Origin: JACMLD01 sp963705285
GTDB lineage: Bacteria > Bacteroidota > Bacteroidia > Chitinophagales > Chitinophagaceae
Reading direction: 5' to 3'
Assembly: GCA_963705285.1 (NCBI GenBank)
Contig: OY970066.1
Location: 4,650,001-4,714,000, forward strand
Length of the DNA: 64,000 nucleotides
Both the position numbers and the translations under genes were made by a program. Below are positions 43,878-53,131 of the stretch, one piece after another (the first letter of the stretch is position 1; every line of letters starts with the position of its first letter). The notes under the pieces were generated by a model. It saw nothing but the letters and a program-made list of their open reading frames with translations, made no database searches and was not told the origin of the DNA.

Positions 43878-46283
43878 ATGCTTAGAAATTATTTCAACAT
43901 CGCCTGGCGCAACTTGTGGAAGAACAAGGTATTTGCCGCAATAAACATTGCAGGTTTATCAGCAGGCATTGCTTTTGCGTTGCTGATCAGCGCTTATGTA
44001 TGGAATGAACTGCAGGTAAACCGGCATTTGAAGAATGCCAGCCGCCACTATTTTTTGCGAAGCGACTGGAAAGATCCCAATATGGGTAACACCATTACGT
44101 CTGTTGGGCCTTTGGCAAAAAGACTCAAAGAAGAATATCCACACCTGGTGGCGAATTACTATCGGTGGGATGGCATCACTTCTGTTATATCAAAAGGCGA
44201 TAAACATTTCAGGGAAGGTATACAATTGGGCGATAGCACGCTATTGTCTATGTACGGCTTTAGGCTTTTGCACGGCAATGCGGCAACGGCGCTTACTAAT
44301 CCGTACACCGTTGTCATAACAGCTGCCATGGCCGAAAAATATTTTGGCCGTACAGATGTAACAGGCGAGACACTGGATATACAAAGTTTTTCGGGCGGCA
44401 ATCATGATTTTACTATCACCGGTGTACTGGCATCCGTGCCAGAAAATTCTGTTACACAGCTCAACGCCGCTAACCACAACAACTTTTATATACCCACCAA
44501 TACCTTTTCCCATTTTGGACGGAGTGATTTTGAATTGTGGACAAATCTTTATCTGCCATCTTACATAGAATTACAACCGGGCGTTACAGCGGCCGCACTC
44601 AACGGCCCTATTAAGAAATTGCTGCAAACCAATGCGCCTGATTTTGTAAAAAATAACCTGGCCGTTACACCGGTTGCGCTGCCCGACTACTACATCAACA
44701 ATGGTAACGGCATTGTAAAACGCATGCTGTATACCCTGTCGTTTATCGGCTTATTTATCTTGCTCATGGCCATTGTAAATTTTATCAATATTGCTATCAG
44801 TAGTTCTGGCAACCGTACCAAAGAAATTGGCGTTAGAAAAGTGCTGGGTGGATTGCGATCGCAGCTCGTGGCGCAGTTTCTCACAGAATCGGCCATTATA
44901 GTAACTTTTGCAACCGGGCTGGCATTGGCGCTGTATCCATTGGCAAGAAATGCCTTTGCTTCGTTGGTAGGCAAGCCTGTACCATCGCTGGGCGCTTTTC
45001 CTGCATATTTTGCCATTATACCAATTGTATTGGTCATAGTAGTATCTGTGTTAGCCGGGCTCTATCCCGCATTTGTTTTATCATCACTTAAAACAGTGGA
45101 TTCTTTAAAGGGAAAATTGAAAACGGTGAAAGAAAACGTATGGCTGAGAAAATCGCTGGTCGGCTTCCAGTTTTGCATTGCATTGATGGTGCTCATTGCT
45201 GCTTCCATCATCACCCAACAGGTGGCACATTTTTTTAGTCAGGAACTGGGTTATAATAAAGAATACATTGTTTCATCACAGGTGCCGAGAGACTGGTCTA
45301 AAAAAGGTGTACTGAAAATGGAAACCGTGCGCAATGAGTTTGCAGCCATGCCAGGCGTAAGCGATGTAACATTGTCGTATGAAATTCCGAACGGAATGAA
45401 TGGCGGCCAGCCGAATCTTTACAAAACCGGCGAAGATTCTGCCAGGGCATTGCCCATGCTGGCGCTCGTAACTGACGAGCATTACATTTCAGCCTACCGC
45501 ATAGAAATGAAAAACGGTGCTTTTTTTGAGGGCCGCGGGCTGGATTCAGGTAAAATAATTCTGAATGAACACGGCGCAAAGGCGTTGGGGTATGCCAATA
45601 CAGCCGATGCGGTTGGCCGGCAGGTAAGAATACCCGGCGACCCCACCGTATTTACGATTAAAGGTGTTACCAATGATTTTCATTTTAGCTCCATGCAGGG
45701 TAAGATTTCCTCGATGGTTTTTTTCAACGTACGGTTTGCACCCACCTATCGCTTTTTATCATTTAAATTACAACCCGGCAATATAGCCGCGTCTATTGCT
45801 GCCATTCAAAAGAAATGGGCTGTTTTATTACCCGGCAGTTCATTTGAATACAGGTTTATGGATGATGTACTGGCAGAACTTTATGCCACCGAGATACAAT
45901 TGAAAAAAGCCGCCTATGCCGCCGCTGTCTTGTCGCTGGCCATTATGTTATTGGGTGTATTGGGATTGATTTCATTGAGCATCCATAAAAGAATCAAAGA
46001 AATTGGTATTCGCAAAGTGCTGGGCGCATCCGTACCCAATATTATCCTGCTATTTGTAAAAGAGTTTCTTGCTATTGTTATGGTGGCAGCAGCTGTTGCC
46101 ATTCCCGTGGCTTCGCTGGTAATGAACAAGTGGCTGGATAATTACGCTTACCGCATCAGCATTTCGCCATTGCCTTTTGTTATTGCGGTGCTGGTGCTGG
46201 CAATGGTTACCCTTGTACTTATTTGCCTGCAAACAGTAAAAGCTGCACTGGCAAACCCGGTAAATTCGCTGAGAACAGAGTGA
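43878..46283 (+). CDS. FtsX/MacB-type permease 6 (most divergent)
   Basis: 801 residues. First helix AAINIAGLSAGIAFALLISAY; core 1 (HYFLRSDWKDPNMGNTITSV) has AEKYFGRTDVTGETLDIQS in place of the usual GxxDPMGK. The first FtsX block ends FINIAISSSGNRTKEIGVRK, lacking the TARSxxR pattern of other members, and is followed by VLGGLRSQLVAQF. Second coupling motif RIKEIGIRKVLGASVPNI, tail ANPVNSLRTE. Coupling elements are intact, so it should still use the shared ATPase while the periplasmic surfaces have moved far. 20 bp after permease 5. Confidence 0.92.
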   Translation: MLRNYFNIAWRNLWKNKVFAAINIAGLSAGIAFALLISAYVWNELQVNRHLKNASRHYFLRSDWKDPNMGNTITSVGPLAKRLKEEYPHLVANYYRWDGITSVISKGDKHFREGIQLGDSTLLSMYGFRLLHGNAATALTNPYTVVITAAMAEKYFGRTDVTGETLDIQSFSGGNHDFTITGVLASVPENSVTQLNAANHNNFYIPTNTFSHFGRSDFELWTNLYLPSYIELQPGVTAAALNGPIKKLLQTNAPDFVKNNLAVTPVALPDYYINNGNGIVKRMLYTLSFIGLFILLMAIVNFINIAISSSGNRTKEIGVRKVLGGLRSQLVAQFLTESAIIVTFATGLALALYPLARNAFASLVGKPVPSLGAFPAYFAIIPIVLVIVVSVLAGLYPAFVLSSLKTVDSLKGKLKTVKENVWLRKSLVGFQFCIALMVLIAASIITQQVAHFFSQELGYNKEYIVSSQVPRDWSKKGVLKMETVRNEFAAMPGVSDVTLSYEIPNGMNGGQPNLYKTGEDSARALPMLALVTDEHYISAYRIEMKNGAFFEGRGLDSGKIILNEHGAKALGYANTADAVGRQVRIPGDPTVFTIKGVTNDFHFSSMQGKISSMVFFNVRFAPTYRFLSFKLQPGNIAASIAAIQKKWAVLLPGSSFEYRFMDDVLAELYATEIQLKKAAYAAAVLSLAIMLLGVLGLISLSIHKRIKEIGIRKVLGASVPNIILLFVKEFLAIVMVAAAVAIPVASLVMNKWLDNYAYRISISPLPFVIAVLVLAMVTLVLICLQTVKAALANPVNSLRTE

Positions 46284-46615
46284 TTGTAGTTAAGAGTTAA
46301 GAATTAAGAGTTAAGAGTTCTTTACCGTTGTTATCCGCTCTGCACCGAAAGGGGCACTCGGTCGGCACCGAAGGTCAGACCGGAAGTGAAACTCGGTCGG
46401 CACCTAAAGTTAGACCGGAAGTGGTACTCGGTCGGCACCGAAGGTCAGACCGGAAGTGGGACTCGGTCGGCACCGAAGGTCAGACCGGAAGTGGGACTCG
46501 GTCGGCACCGAAGGTCAGACCGCAATCGGGCGAACCTATTCAGATCAGACATCAGACATCAGAGATCAGACATCAAACATCAGACATCAGACATCAAACA
46601 TCAGACATTAAAACC
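46284..46615 (+). repeat. Three stacked repeat tracts before permease 7
   Basis: Heptads AGTTAAG AGTTAAG AATTAAG AGTTAAG AGTTCTT (46288-46322); five 35-bp tandem units starting ACTCGGTCGGCACCGAAGGT at 46356, 46391, 46426, 46461 and 46496 (to 46530); then ten unbroken GACATCA-type heptads (46541-46610) that end 5 nt before the ATG at 46616. An open frame crosses all of this in phase with permease 7, starting at 46328, but it encodes only repeat product. Confidence 0.9.
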
Positions 46616-49006
46616 ATGATAAAGAACTACTTCAAAATTGCCTGGCGAAATTTAAGCCGCAACAAAAGCTACGCTTTTATAAACATAGTGGGGCTTTCAC
46701 TGGGTATTGCCTGCGCCATCCTTATTTTTACGTTGGTGAGCTATCACCTCAGTTTTGATACCTACCACGTAAATAAAGACCGGGTGTACCGGTTGGTTAC
46801 AGAATTTCATGATGAAACAGTGGGCCATTCACCAGCTGTACCCCAGCCCCTGGGAAAAGCTTTCAGGAACGATTATGCATTTGCGGAAAAAACAGCCAGG
46901 GTAATTGATTATCAAAATGTGCTGATTACACTACAGGGCAACGACAATAAAAAGTTTATGGAAGAAAGCGGGGTAGTATTTGCCGAGCCTGCATTCTTTG
47001 ACATACTCGATTTTCCCTTGGTAAAGGGTAATAAAAAAACCGTGCTGGTGCAACCCAATGAAGCACTGGTTACTGAAAAAATGGCGAAGAAATACTTTGG
47101 CAATGATAATCCCATGGGCAAAGTACTCCGCTTCAACAACAAAATCAATTTCACCATAACCGGCGTTCTCAAAGACATTCCACCCAATACTGCACGCAAG
47201 CAGGAAATTTATTTATCGTACGGCAATCTGCGCGAACACAGCGGCTGGCTGGCAAGCGATAGCAGCTGGGGCGGCGTGTATAGCGGCAGCCAGGCATTTA
47301 CGCTCTTGAAACCCGGCGTTACACTGGCACAGGTAAACAAGGCATTGCCGCAAACCGTAAAGAAATATTACAGCGGCCGCGACTTAAAAGTGTGGCAGTT
47401 TAAATTACAACCGCTGGCAGATATCCATTTCAATGCCGAGTTCGACGGGTATGCAGACAAAAAATATTTATGGGCATTGTTCTTCATCGGGCTATTCCTG
47501 ATTATCACAGCGTGTGTAAATTTTATTAACCTTGCCACGGCGCAGGCACTCAACCGCGCAAAAGAAATCGGTATCAGAAAAGTATTGGGCAGTTTACCAA
47601 AACAGCTGTTCTGGCAATTCATAGCCGAAACAACATTGATTACACTGGTGGCCATTGTGCTGGGGTACCTTCTTGCAGAACTGGCCATGCCGGGGTTGAA
47701 CAATCTTTTTACATCTTCCATGAAATTGCAACCATTTTCTACACTGCAATTGCCCGTGTTTTTACTGGCATTGCTGGTGGTGGTGGTGTTTTTATCCGGC
47801 TCCTATCCCGGTCTGGTATTGGCGCGGTTTCAACCTATTCTTGCCCTTAAAAGCAAGTTGTCGCAGAAAAGTATCGGCGGCTTTTCATTGCGCCGTGTGC
47901 TGGTGGTTACACAGTTTGCTATCTCGCAAATGCTCATCATTGGCACCATTGTAATAGCCAGCCAGATGCATTATTCAAAAACGTCTGATCTTGGTTTTAA
48001 TAAAGATGCCATTGTAGTACTGCCGCTTCCGGAAAGAGACAAAACAAAAATGACTACACTCAAAACACGAATTGCAGGTATAGGCGGAGTAGAAAAAATT
48101 TCACTTTGTTGGCAGCCACCGGCATCAGAATCCAATAATAATACCGGCGTACGGTATGATACCCGGGCAGAAGACGAACACTGGGGCATCAACCTAAAGA
48201 ACGCAGATGACCAATACCTCTCTACATTCGGAATACAACTGGTAGCCGGCAGAAATATTTTTCCATCAGATACGCTGCGTGAATTTTTGGTAAATGAAAC
48301 ATTTGTAAAAAAACTCAATCTCAAATCTCCCGATGAAGTAATAGGCAAGCAACTAAGCATTAATGGCGGCAGTGAAAAAGCACCCATTGTAGGCGTGGTA
48401 AAAGATTTCTACAATTATTCTTTTCACAGCGAAATCTCGCCCATCTGCATCATGGCCGGCACCCGCAACTATGCTAACTGCGCCATCAAGTTGAACATCA
48501 ACAGTCTCAAATCTTCACTGCCTGCGTTTGAAAAAGTATGGAATGAAACATACCCTGATTACCTCTATAAATATGATTTTTTAGACGACCGTATCAAGGA
48601 GTTTTACAGCATGGATGATATTATGCTAAAACTGATTGAATCTTTTGCGTTCATTGCCATCCTTATTGGATGTTTGGGTTTGTACGGGCTGGTATCGTTT
48701 ATGGCTGTTCGCAAAACAAAAGAAATCGGTGTAAGAAAAGTGCTGGGCGCCGATTTGAAAAATATTTTGTGGTTGTTTGGCAAAGAATTCAGCCGCTTAT
48801 TAATCATTGCTTTTGTAATTGCTGCGCCGCTTGCGTGGTGGGCCATGCATGTATACCTGAAAGATTTCACTTACCGCATTACAATCGGCCCGGGTATCTT
48901 CCTGCTGGCCATTCTGGTAACATTTGTAATCGCCGCCATTACGGTGGGTTATCGTTCCATGAAAGCCGCGGTGATTAATCCGGTGGTTAGCCTGCGGTCG
49001 GAGTGA
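46616..49006 (+). CDS. FtsX/MacB-type permease 7
   Basis: 796 residues from the ATG at 46616 (MIKNYFKIAWRNLSRNKSYA), the start that aligns with all other family members; the longer frame would add 96 residues translated from repeats. First helix FINIVGLSLGIACAILIFTL; core 1 has AKKYFGNDNPMGKVLRFNN. First FtsX block ends FINLATAQALNRAKEIGIRK (TAQ group with permeases 8 and 12), then VLGSLPKQLFWQF; second coupling motif KTKEIGVRKVLGADLKNI. Tail INPVVSLRSE. Preceded by the densest repeats of the locus. Confidence 0.92.
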   Translation: MIKNYFKIAWRNLSRNKSYAFINIVGLSLGIACAILIFTLVSYHLSFDTYHVNKDRVYRLVTEFHDETVGHSPAVPQPLGKAFRNDYAFAEKTARVIDYQNVLITLQGNDNKKFMEESGVVFAEPAFFDILDFPLVKGNKKTVLVQPNEALVTEKMAKKYFGNDNPMGKVLRFNNKINFTITGVLKDIPPNTARKQEIYLSYGNLREHSGWLASDSSWGGVYSGSQAFTLLKPGVTLAQVNKALPQTVKKYYSGRDLKVWQFKLQPLADIHFNAEFDGYADKKYLWALFFIGLFLIITACVNFINLATAQALNRAKEIGIRKVLGSLPKQLFWQFIAETTLITLVAIVLGYLLAELAMPGLNNLFTSSMKLQPFSTLQLPVFLLALLVVVVFLSGSYPGLVLARFQPILALKSKLSQKSIGGFSLRRVLVVTQFAISQMLIIGTIVIASQMHYSKTSDLGFNKDAIVVLPLPERDKTKMTTLKTRIAGIGGVEKISLCWQPPASESNNNTGVRYDTRAEDEHWGINLKNADDQYLSTFGIQLVAGRNIFPSDTLREFLVNETFVKKLNLKSPDEVIGKQLSINGGSEKAPIVGVVKDFYNYSFHSEISPICIMAGTRNYANCAIKLNINSLKSSLPAFEKVWNETYPDYLYKYDFLDDRIKEFYSMDDIMLKLIESFAFIAILIGCLGLYGLVSFMAVRKTKEIGVRKVLGADLKNILWLFGKEFSRLLIIAFVIAAPLAWWAMHVYLKDFTYRITIGPGIFLLAILVTFVIAAITVGYRSMKAAVINPVVSLRSE

Positions 49007-49149
49007 AAAATAATTAGTAATTAAAAATTAATAATTAATAATTCGTTTTCTCAGATACCGGTCAGCATCGCAGGCCAGACCAGGAAGAAATCAGACATCA
49101 TCACATCAGACATCAGAGATCAGAGATCAGACATCAGACATCTACTACT
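49007..49149 (+). repeat. AT heptads and GACATCA heptads before permease 8
   Basis: AATAATT, AGTAATT, AAAAATT, AATAATT, AATAATT in register from 49009 to 49043, then ACATCAG, ACATCAG, AGATCAG, AGATCAG, ACATCAG, ACATCTA from 49103 to 49144. The tract ends 5 nt before the ATG at 49150. Confidence 0.8.
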
Positions 49150-51609
49150 ATGATAAAGAATTTTTTTAAAACCGCATTCCGAAATTTCTGGCGCAATGGC
49201 GTGTTTTCTACCATCAACGTATTTGGATTGGCCATTGGCATCAGCTCTGCACTGGTCATATTTCTGATTGTATATTATGAGTTGAGTTACGACAAGTTTC
49301 AGCAGGATGGCGAGCGCATCTACCGTGTGGTCATGCACTCAAAAATTAAAGGCGATGACGTTCACGGCGCAGCTGTACCGGCACCCCTCAGCACGCCCGT
49401 TGCCAATGAGACCACAGGCATCGAAGCTACGGTACCGGTAATGAGTTTCCAGGGAGATGGAACTGTTCAGGCAGTGGTTAGCAGGGATGGCATTAACAAG
49501 GTTGTATTTAAAAAACAACCGGATGTAATTTTTACCAGTGCCGGTTATTTTCAACTGATTCCTTTCACCTGGATGGCAGGCTCGCCGCAATCTGCATTAA
49601 AAGATCCTTTTAGTGTGGTACTCACGCAAAGCCGCGCGGCGCAATATTTTCCGGGCGTACCGGAAACAGAGATGATTGGTAAAAAAATTACGTACGATAA
49701 AGACCTGGTGGTAACCGTTTCAGGTGTTGTAAAAGATTTGCATGAACATACCACGTTCACCAGCGCAGAATTTATTTCTTTTGCCACCATATCTAAAACC
49801 AACCTTACTAATAATTTCATGATGGATGTATGGGACGACTGGATGGCGTACTCCCAACTCTATGTAAAATTAGCGAAGGGCACCACCGTGGCTGCAGCAG
49901 AAACGCAGTTCGACCAAATCATCCGCAAATACAACAAAAACGCCCATAAAGATGCGGCCAATTTTATGTCTTTTGTATTACAACCGCTCAGCGACCTGCA
50001 TTTCAATGCTGATTACCAGGCATTCAACCAACGTATTGCCAGCAGAAAAATGCTGTATGGATTGCTGGCCATAGCGGCCTTTCTGTTGTTGCTGGGGTGC
50101 ATCAACTTTATTAACCTCACTACGGCACAGGCGGCAAGGCGTGCCAAAGAAATCGGCATCCGCAAAACCATGGGCAGCTCAAGGCCACAGCTGATCATAC
50201 AGTTTTTGGGAGAAACACTGTTCATTACCGTTATAGCCACCGTATTGTCGCTTGCGCTCACGCCACTGCTGCTGAACATGTTTAAAGACTTTACCCCACC
50301 CGGTCTGGCATTTGATCTGTTGCACCAGCCATCGCTCTTGATTTTTCTGGTTGTATTAATAATCACGGTGAGTTTTTTATCGGGGCTCTACCCTGCCCTT
50401 GTACTATCTGGCTATAAACCCGTATCTGTTTTGAAGAACCAGGCATTTACCGACACTCAGCAAACACGCAGTGCATGGATAAGAAAAACGCTAACGGTTT
50501 CTCAATTTGTGATTGCGCAGTTCTTTATTATTGCCACGTTGATGGTGGGCAAGCAGATCAATTATTCTATGCATTCAGATCTTGGGTTTAACAAAGATGC
50601 CGTCATTAGTTTTTCTATGCCCCGGGATACGGTTAAAACACACGGCCCACAATTGCTGAAAGCGATACAATCAGTGCCCGGCGTTATTAAAGCCAGCACC
50701 GGCTTTCTGGCACCGGCAGACAATGGGCCTGCGTATGGGAATATCAAGTTCGACAATGGTACCGAAATGATACAACCCGCCGTAGACGTCCAAATAAGGT
50801 GGGGTAATCCTGAATACCTGGATATATATAAGATACCCCTCGTGGCCGGAAGAAATGTGCTGCCCAGCGATACCATAAAAGAATTTTTGGTAAATGAGCG
50901 CCTGGCACATGCACTGGGTTTTCAACGTCCCGAAGACATGCTGGGCAAAGAGATGCAATGGAACAGAAAGAAAGCACCTGTAGTAGGTATCATGAAAGAC
51001 TTTCACGATCAGTCTTTAAAAAAAGCAATTGGCCCGCTGATTTTTGGGGGCGGAAACGGGTCTTTCATTCATATACAACTACAACCGAGTACTACCGGTA
51101 ACACGCAATGGAATAATACCATTGCGCAAATACAGGCGTTGTATAAAAAAATGTATCCTGAAGCAGAATTTGAATACCGTTTCATGGACGAAACAGTTGC
51201 CAAATTCTATGAAACGGAGCAGCATACCGCCAGTCTGTTGCGCTGGGCAACCGCCCTTTCTATATTGATTAGCTGCCTTGGTTTACTGGGCCTGGTCATC
51301 TATACCACCAATACACGTATCAAAGAAATCGGCATCCGCAAAATACTGGGCGCGTCAGTAAGCAATATCGTTACCATTCTGTCAAAAGATTTTGTACAGT
51401 TGGTTTTCATTGCATTTGTAATTGCCGCGCCGCTTGCCTGGTGGGCCACCTATACATGGCTACAGGAATTTGTATACAAAACAGCTATGAGCTGGTGGAT
51501 ATTTGCTATCAGTGGACTGGCCATGGTGGTAGCCGCTATTGTGACACTCAGCGTGCAAACCATAAAAACCGCTACCGCTAACCCGGTAAAGTCTTTGAGG
51601 ACGGAGTAA
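49150..51609 (+). CDS. FtsX/MacB-type permease 8 (longest)
   Basis: 819 residues. First helix STINVFGLAIGISSALVIFL; core 1 is enlarged (VPVMSFQGDGTVQAVVSRDG ... AAQYFPGVPETEMIGKKITY). TAQ group: LTTAQAARRAKEIGIRKTMG SSRPQL; second coupling motif RIKEIGIRKILGASVSNI; tail ANPVKSLRTE. Second core PVVGIMKDFHDQSLKKAIGP. It is followed 100 bp later by the DUF4097 gene, which interrupts the permease run. Confidence 0.93.
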   Translation: MIKNFFKTAFRNFWRNGVFSTINVFGLAIGISSALVIFLIVYYELSYDKFQQDGERIYRVVMHSKIKGDDVHGAAVPAPLSTPVANETTGIEATVPVMSFQGDGTVQAVVSRDGINKVVFKKQPDVIFTSAGYFQLIPFTWMAGSPQSALKDPFSVVLTQSRAAQYFPGVPETEMIGKKITYDKDLVVTVSGVVKDLHEHTTFTSAEFISFATISKTNLTNNFMMDVWDDWMAYSQLYVKLAKGTTVAAAETQFDQIIRKYNKNAHKDAANFMSFVLQPLSDLHFNADYQAFNQRIASRKMLYGLLAIAAFLLLLGCINFINLTTAQAARRAKEIGIRKTMGSSRPQLIIQFLGETLFITVIATVLSLALTPLLLNMFKDFTPPGLAFDLLHQPSLLIFLVVLIITVSFLSGLYPALVLSGYKPVSVLKNQAFTDTQQTRSAWIRKTLTVSQFVIAQFFIIATLMVGKQINYSMHSDLGFNKDAVISFSMPRDTVKTHGPQLLKAIQSVPGVIKASTGFLAPADNGPAYGNIKFDNGTEMIQPAVDVQIRWGNPEYLDIYKIPLVAGRNVLPSDTIKEFLVNERLAHALGFQRPEDMLGKEMQWNRKKAPVVGIMKDFHDQSLKKAIGPLIFGGGNGSFIHIQLQPSTTGNTQWNNTIAQIQALYKKMYPEAEFEYRFMDETVAKFYETEQHTASLLRWATALSILISCLGLLGLVIYTTNTRIKEIGIRKILGASVSNIVTILSKDFVQLVFIAFVIAAPLAWWATYTWLQEFVYKTAMSWWIFAISGLAMVVAAIVTLSVQTIKTATANPVKSLRTE

Positions 51610-51709
51610 GAGGAGTTGAGAATTAAAAGTGAGGCATGTTGCCAGGGGAAGTGGCCGCTTTGTGAGAAACCAACCATCAGAAATAAGAATAAGAAATAAA
51701 AAAACAAGT

Positions 51710-52741
51710 ATGAAAAAGTATTTAAGCATTTTACTATTGGGTAGCCTTGCGGTATCAGTGCATGCACAGGATGGATCAAAGGAACCGTATATGGTGAAAA
51801 AATTATCGGCCAACGATATTCAGGATGTGCGACTGGAAACTACCGGGGGCAATATAGCCGTTACCGGGTCTGATGCAGATGCCCGTATTGAAGTATATGT
51901 GTGGCCCGGCAACAGTCGTAACAAAAATCTGTCTAAAGAAGAATTAGAAAAACGGCTTGAAAATTATGAGCTGAGCGTTACGGCTGAAAATCACAAACTA
52001 ACGGCCATCGCTAAGCCAAAAAGAAATTTTCGCGATTGGAACAACAGCCTCAGCATTTCCTTTAAAGTATATGTTGGGCATAATGTGTCTACCGATCTTA
52101 CTACCAGCGGTGGAAATATTGATTTATCAGGCTTATCGGGCACACAGGATTTTACCACCAGTGGCGGTAACCTCAATATTAATCACCTGAGCGGCCATAT
52201 AAAAGGAAGAACTTCGGGCGGTAATATACGGCTATCTGAGTTGCAGGATGATATTGATCTTTCCACCAGCGGGGGTAATATTACCGCAGACAACAGTCAT
52301 GGAAAAATGAAACTCTCCACATCTGGCGGTTCGCTCAACCTGCACGCTTTACAGGGAGATATAAATGCCACTACCAGCGGCGGTAATGTGCACGCAGATG
52401 ATGTATCGGGCGACCTGGCGGCGCATACATCGGGCGGCAATGTAGACATGTTCAATCTCTCCTGCACGCTCGAAACATCCACCAGTGGCGGCAATATCAA
52501 TGTTAGCCTTAAAAAACTGGGTAAGTATGTAAAGATTACCAACTCTGGCGGACATATAGATTTGGAAGTACCCCAGGGACAGGGCATAGATGTGCGGTTG
52601 TCTGCCGATAAGGTAAACGCCACCGCATTGGCGGGCTTCAAAGGCGATGTTAAAAAAGATCGTATAGAAGGATCCATCAATGGTGGTGGCATACCGGTAA
52701 CAGTACGTGGGGGAAGCAGAATAAATTTTTCAGTGAAGTAG
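51710..52741 (+). CDS. Secreted DUF4097 beta-helix protein
   Basis: About 343 residues from the ATG at 51710 with a signal peptide MKKYLSILLLGSLAVSVHAQ. The body has ten SGGN/TGGN turns (TTGGNIAV, TTSGGNIDL, RTSGGNIRL, STSGGNITA, TSGGNVDM and others), most spaced about 18-21 residues from residue 132 to 290, typical of DUF4097 right-handed beta-helices. The repeats are also repeated at DNA level (ACCAGCGGCGGTAATRT), so slippage could change repeat number. Such proteins are periplasmic or surface-exposed; role unknown. It sits inside the permease series, same strand, and is closed by a strong terminator, so it may be an exported or sensing partner of the exporter. Confidence 0.87.
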   Translation: MKKYLSILLLGSLAVSVHAQDGSKEPYMVKKLSANDIQDVRLETTGGNIAVTGSDADARIEVYVWPGNSRNKNLSKEELEKRLENYELSVTAENHKLTAIAKPKRNFRDWNNSLSISFKVYVGHNVSTDLTTSGGNIDLSGLSGTQDFTTSGGNLNINHLSGHIKGRTSGGNIRLSELQDDIDLSTSGGNITADNSHGKMKLSTSGGSLNLHALQGDINATTSGGNVHADDVSGDLAAHTSGGNVDMFNLSCTLETSTSGGNINVSLKKLGKYVKITNSGGHIDLEVPQGQGIDVRLSADKVNATALAGFKGDVKKDRIEGSINGGGIPVTVRGGSRINFSVK

Positions 52742-53131
52742 TGGCGAGTGGGGAGTGGCTAGTGGGGAGTGGCTAGTGGCTAGTGGCTAGTGGCGAATGG
52801 CTAGTGGGCTTCTGCGCAACAAGTATTATTGCTAACAAACAATTTATAAAGGCAGCACTCTTTATGGGTGCTGCCTTTCTCTTTTATCAAGAACCAAAAA
52901 CCAAGAACCAAGAACCGAGAACTAAAAACTAAAAACTGGAAACTATGAACTGCGAACTATAAACTAAAAACTAAATCTGTATCAAAACCGAACAGTAGCT
53001 GTATCAGAAACGAACCGGTTCGTAAGAAAGACGGCGCCTAGTTTCCTGCAAATCATTCATTTAGAAAAGGGCATGCAATTAGTCAGCTAACAAACGGAAT
53101 CCCATTCTGTATCTCCATTAAAACCAGCAAT
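52741..53131 (+). repeat. Two perfect heptad tracts and a terminator
   Basis: Directly after the DUF4097 stop, GTGGCTA-type units repeat ten times from 52741 to 52810. Twelve strictly 7-bp units of NRAACYN (AGAACCA, AAAACCA, ... AAAACTA) run from 52890 to 52973. The terminator lies between them. From 52974 to 53131 I see no gene and no TAnnTTTG box. Confidence 0.9.
52848..52878 (+). terminator. Strong intrinsic terminator
   Basis: AAAGGCAGCAC (52848-52858) pairs perfectly with GTGCTGCCTTT (52868-52878) over a 9-nt loop, followed by CTCTTTT. It should end transcripts from the DUF4097 gene, so permeases 9-12 probably need their own promoter. Confidence 0.85.

Noticed and set aside
46328..46615. 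N-terminal extension of permease 7
   Set aside because: Encoded by 35-bp repeats and heptads; alignment with the other permeases starts at 46616.
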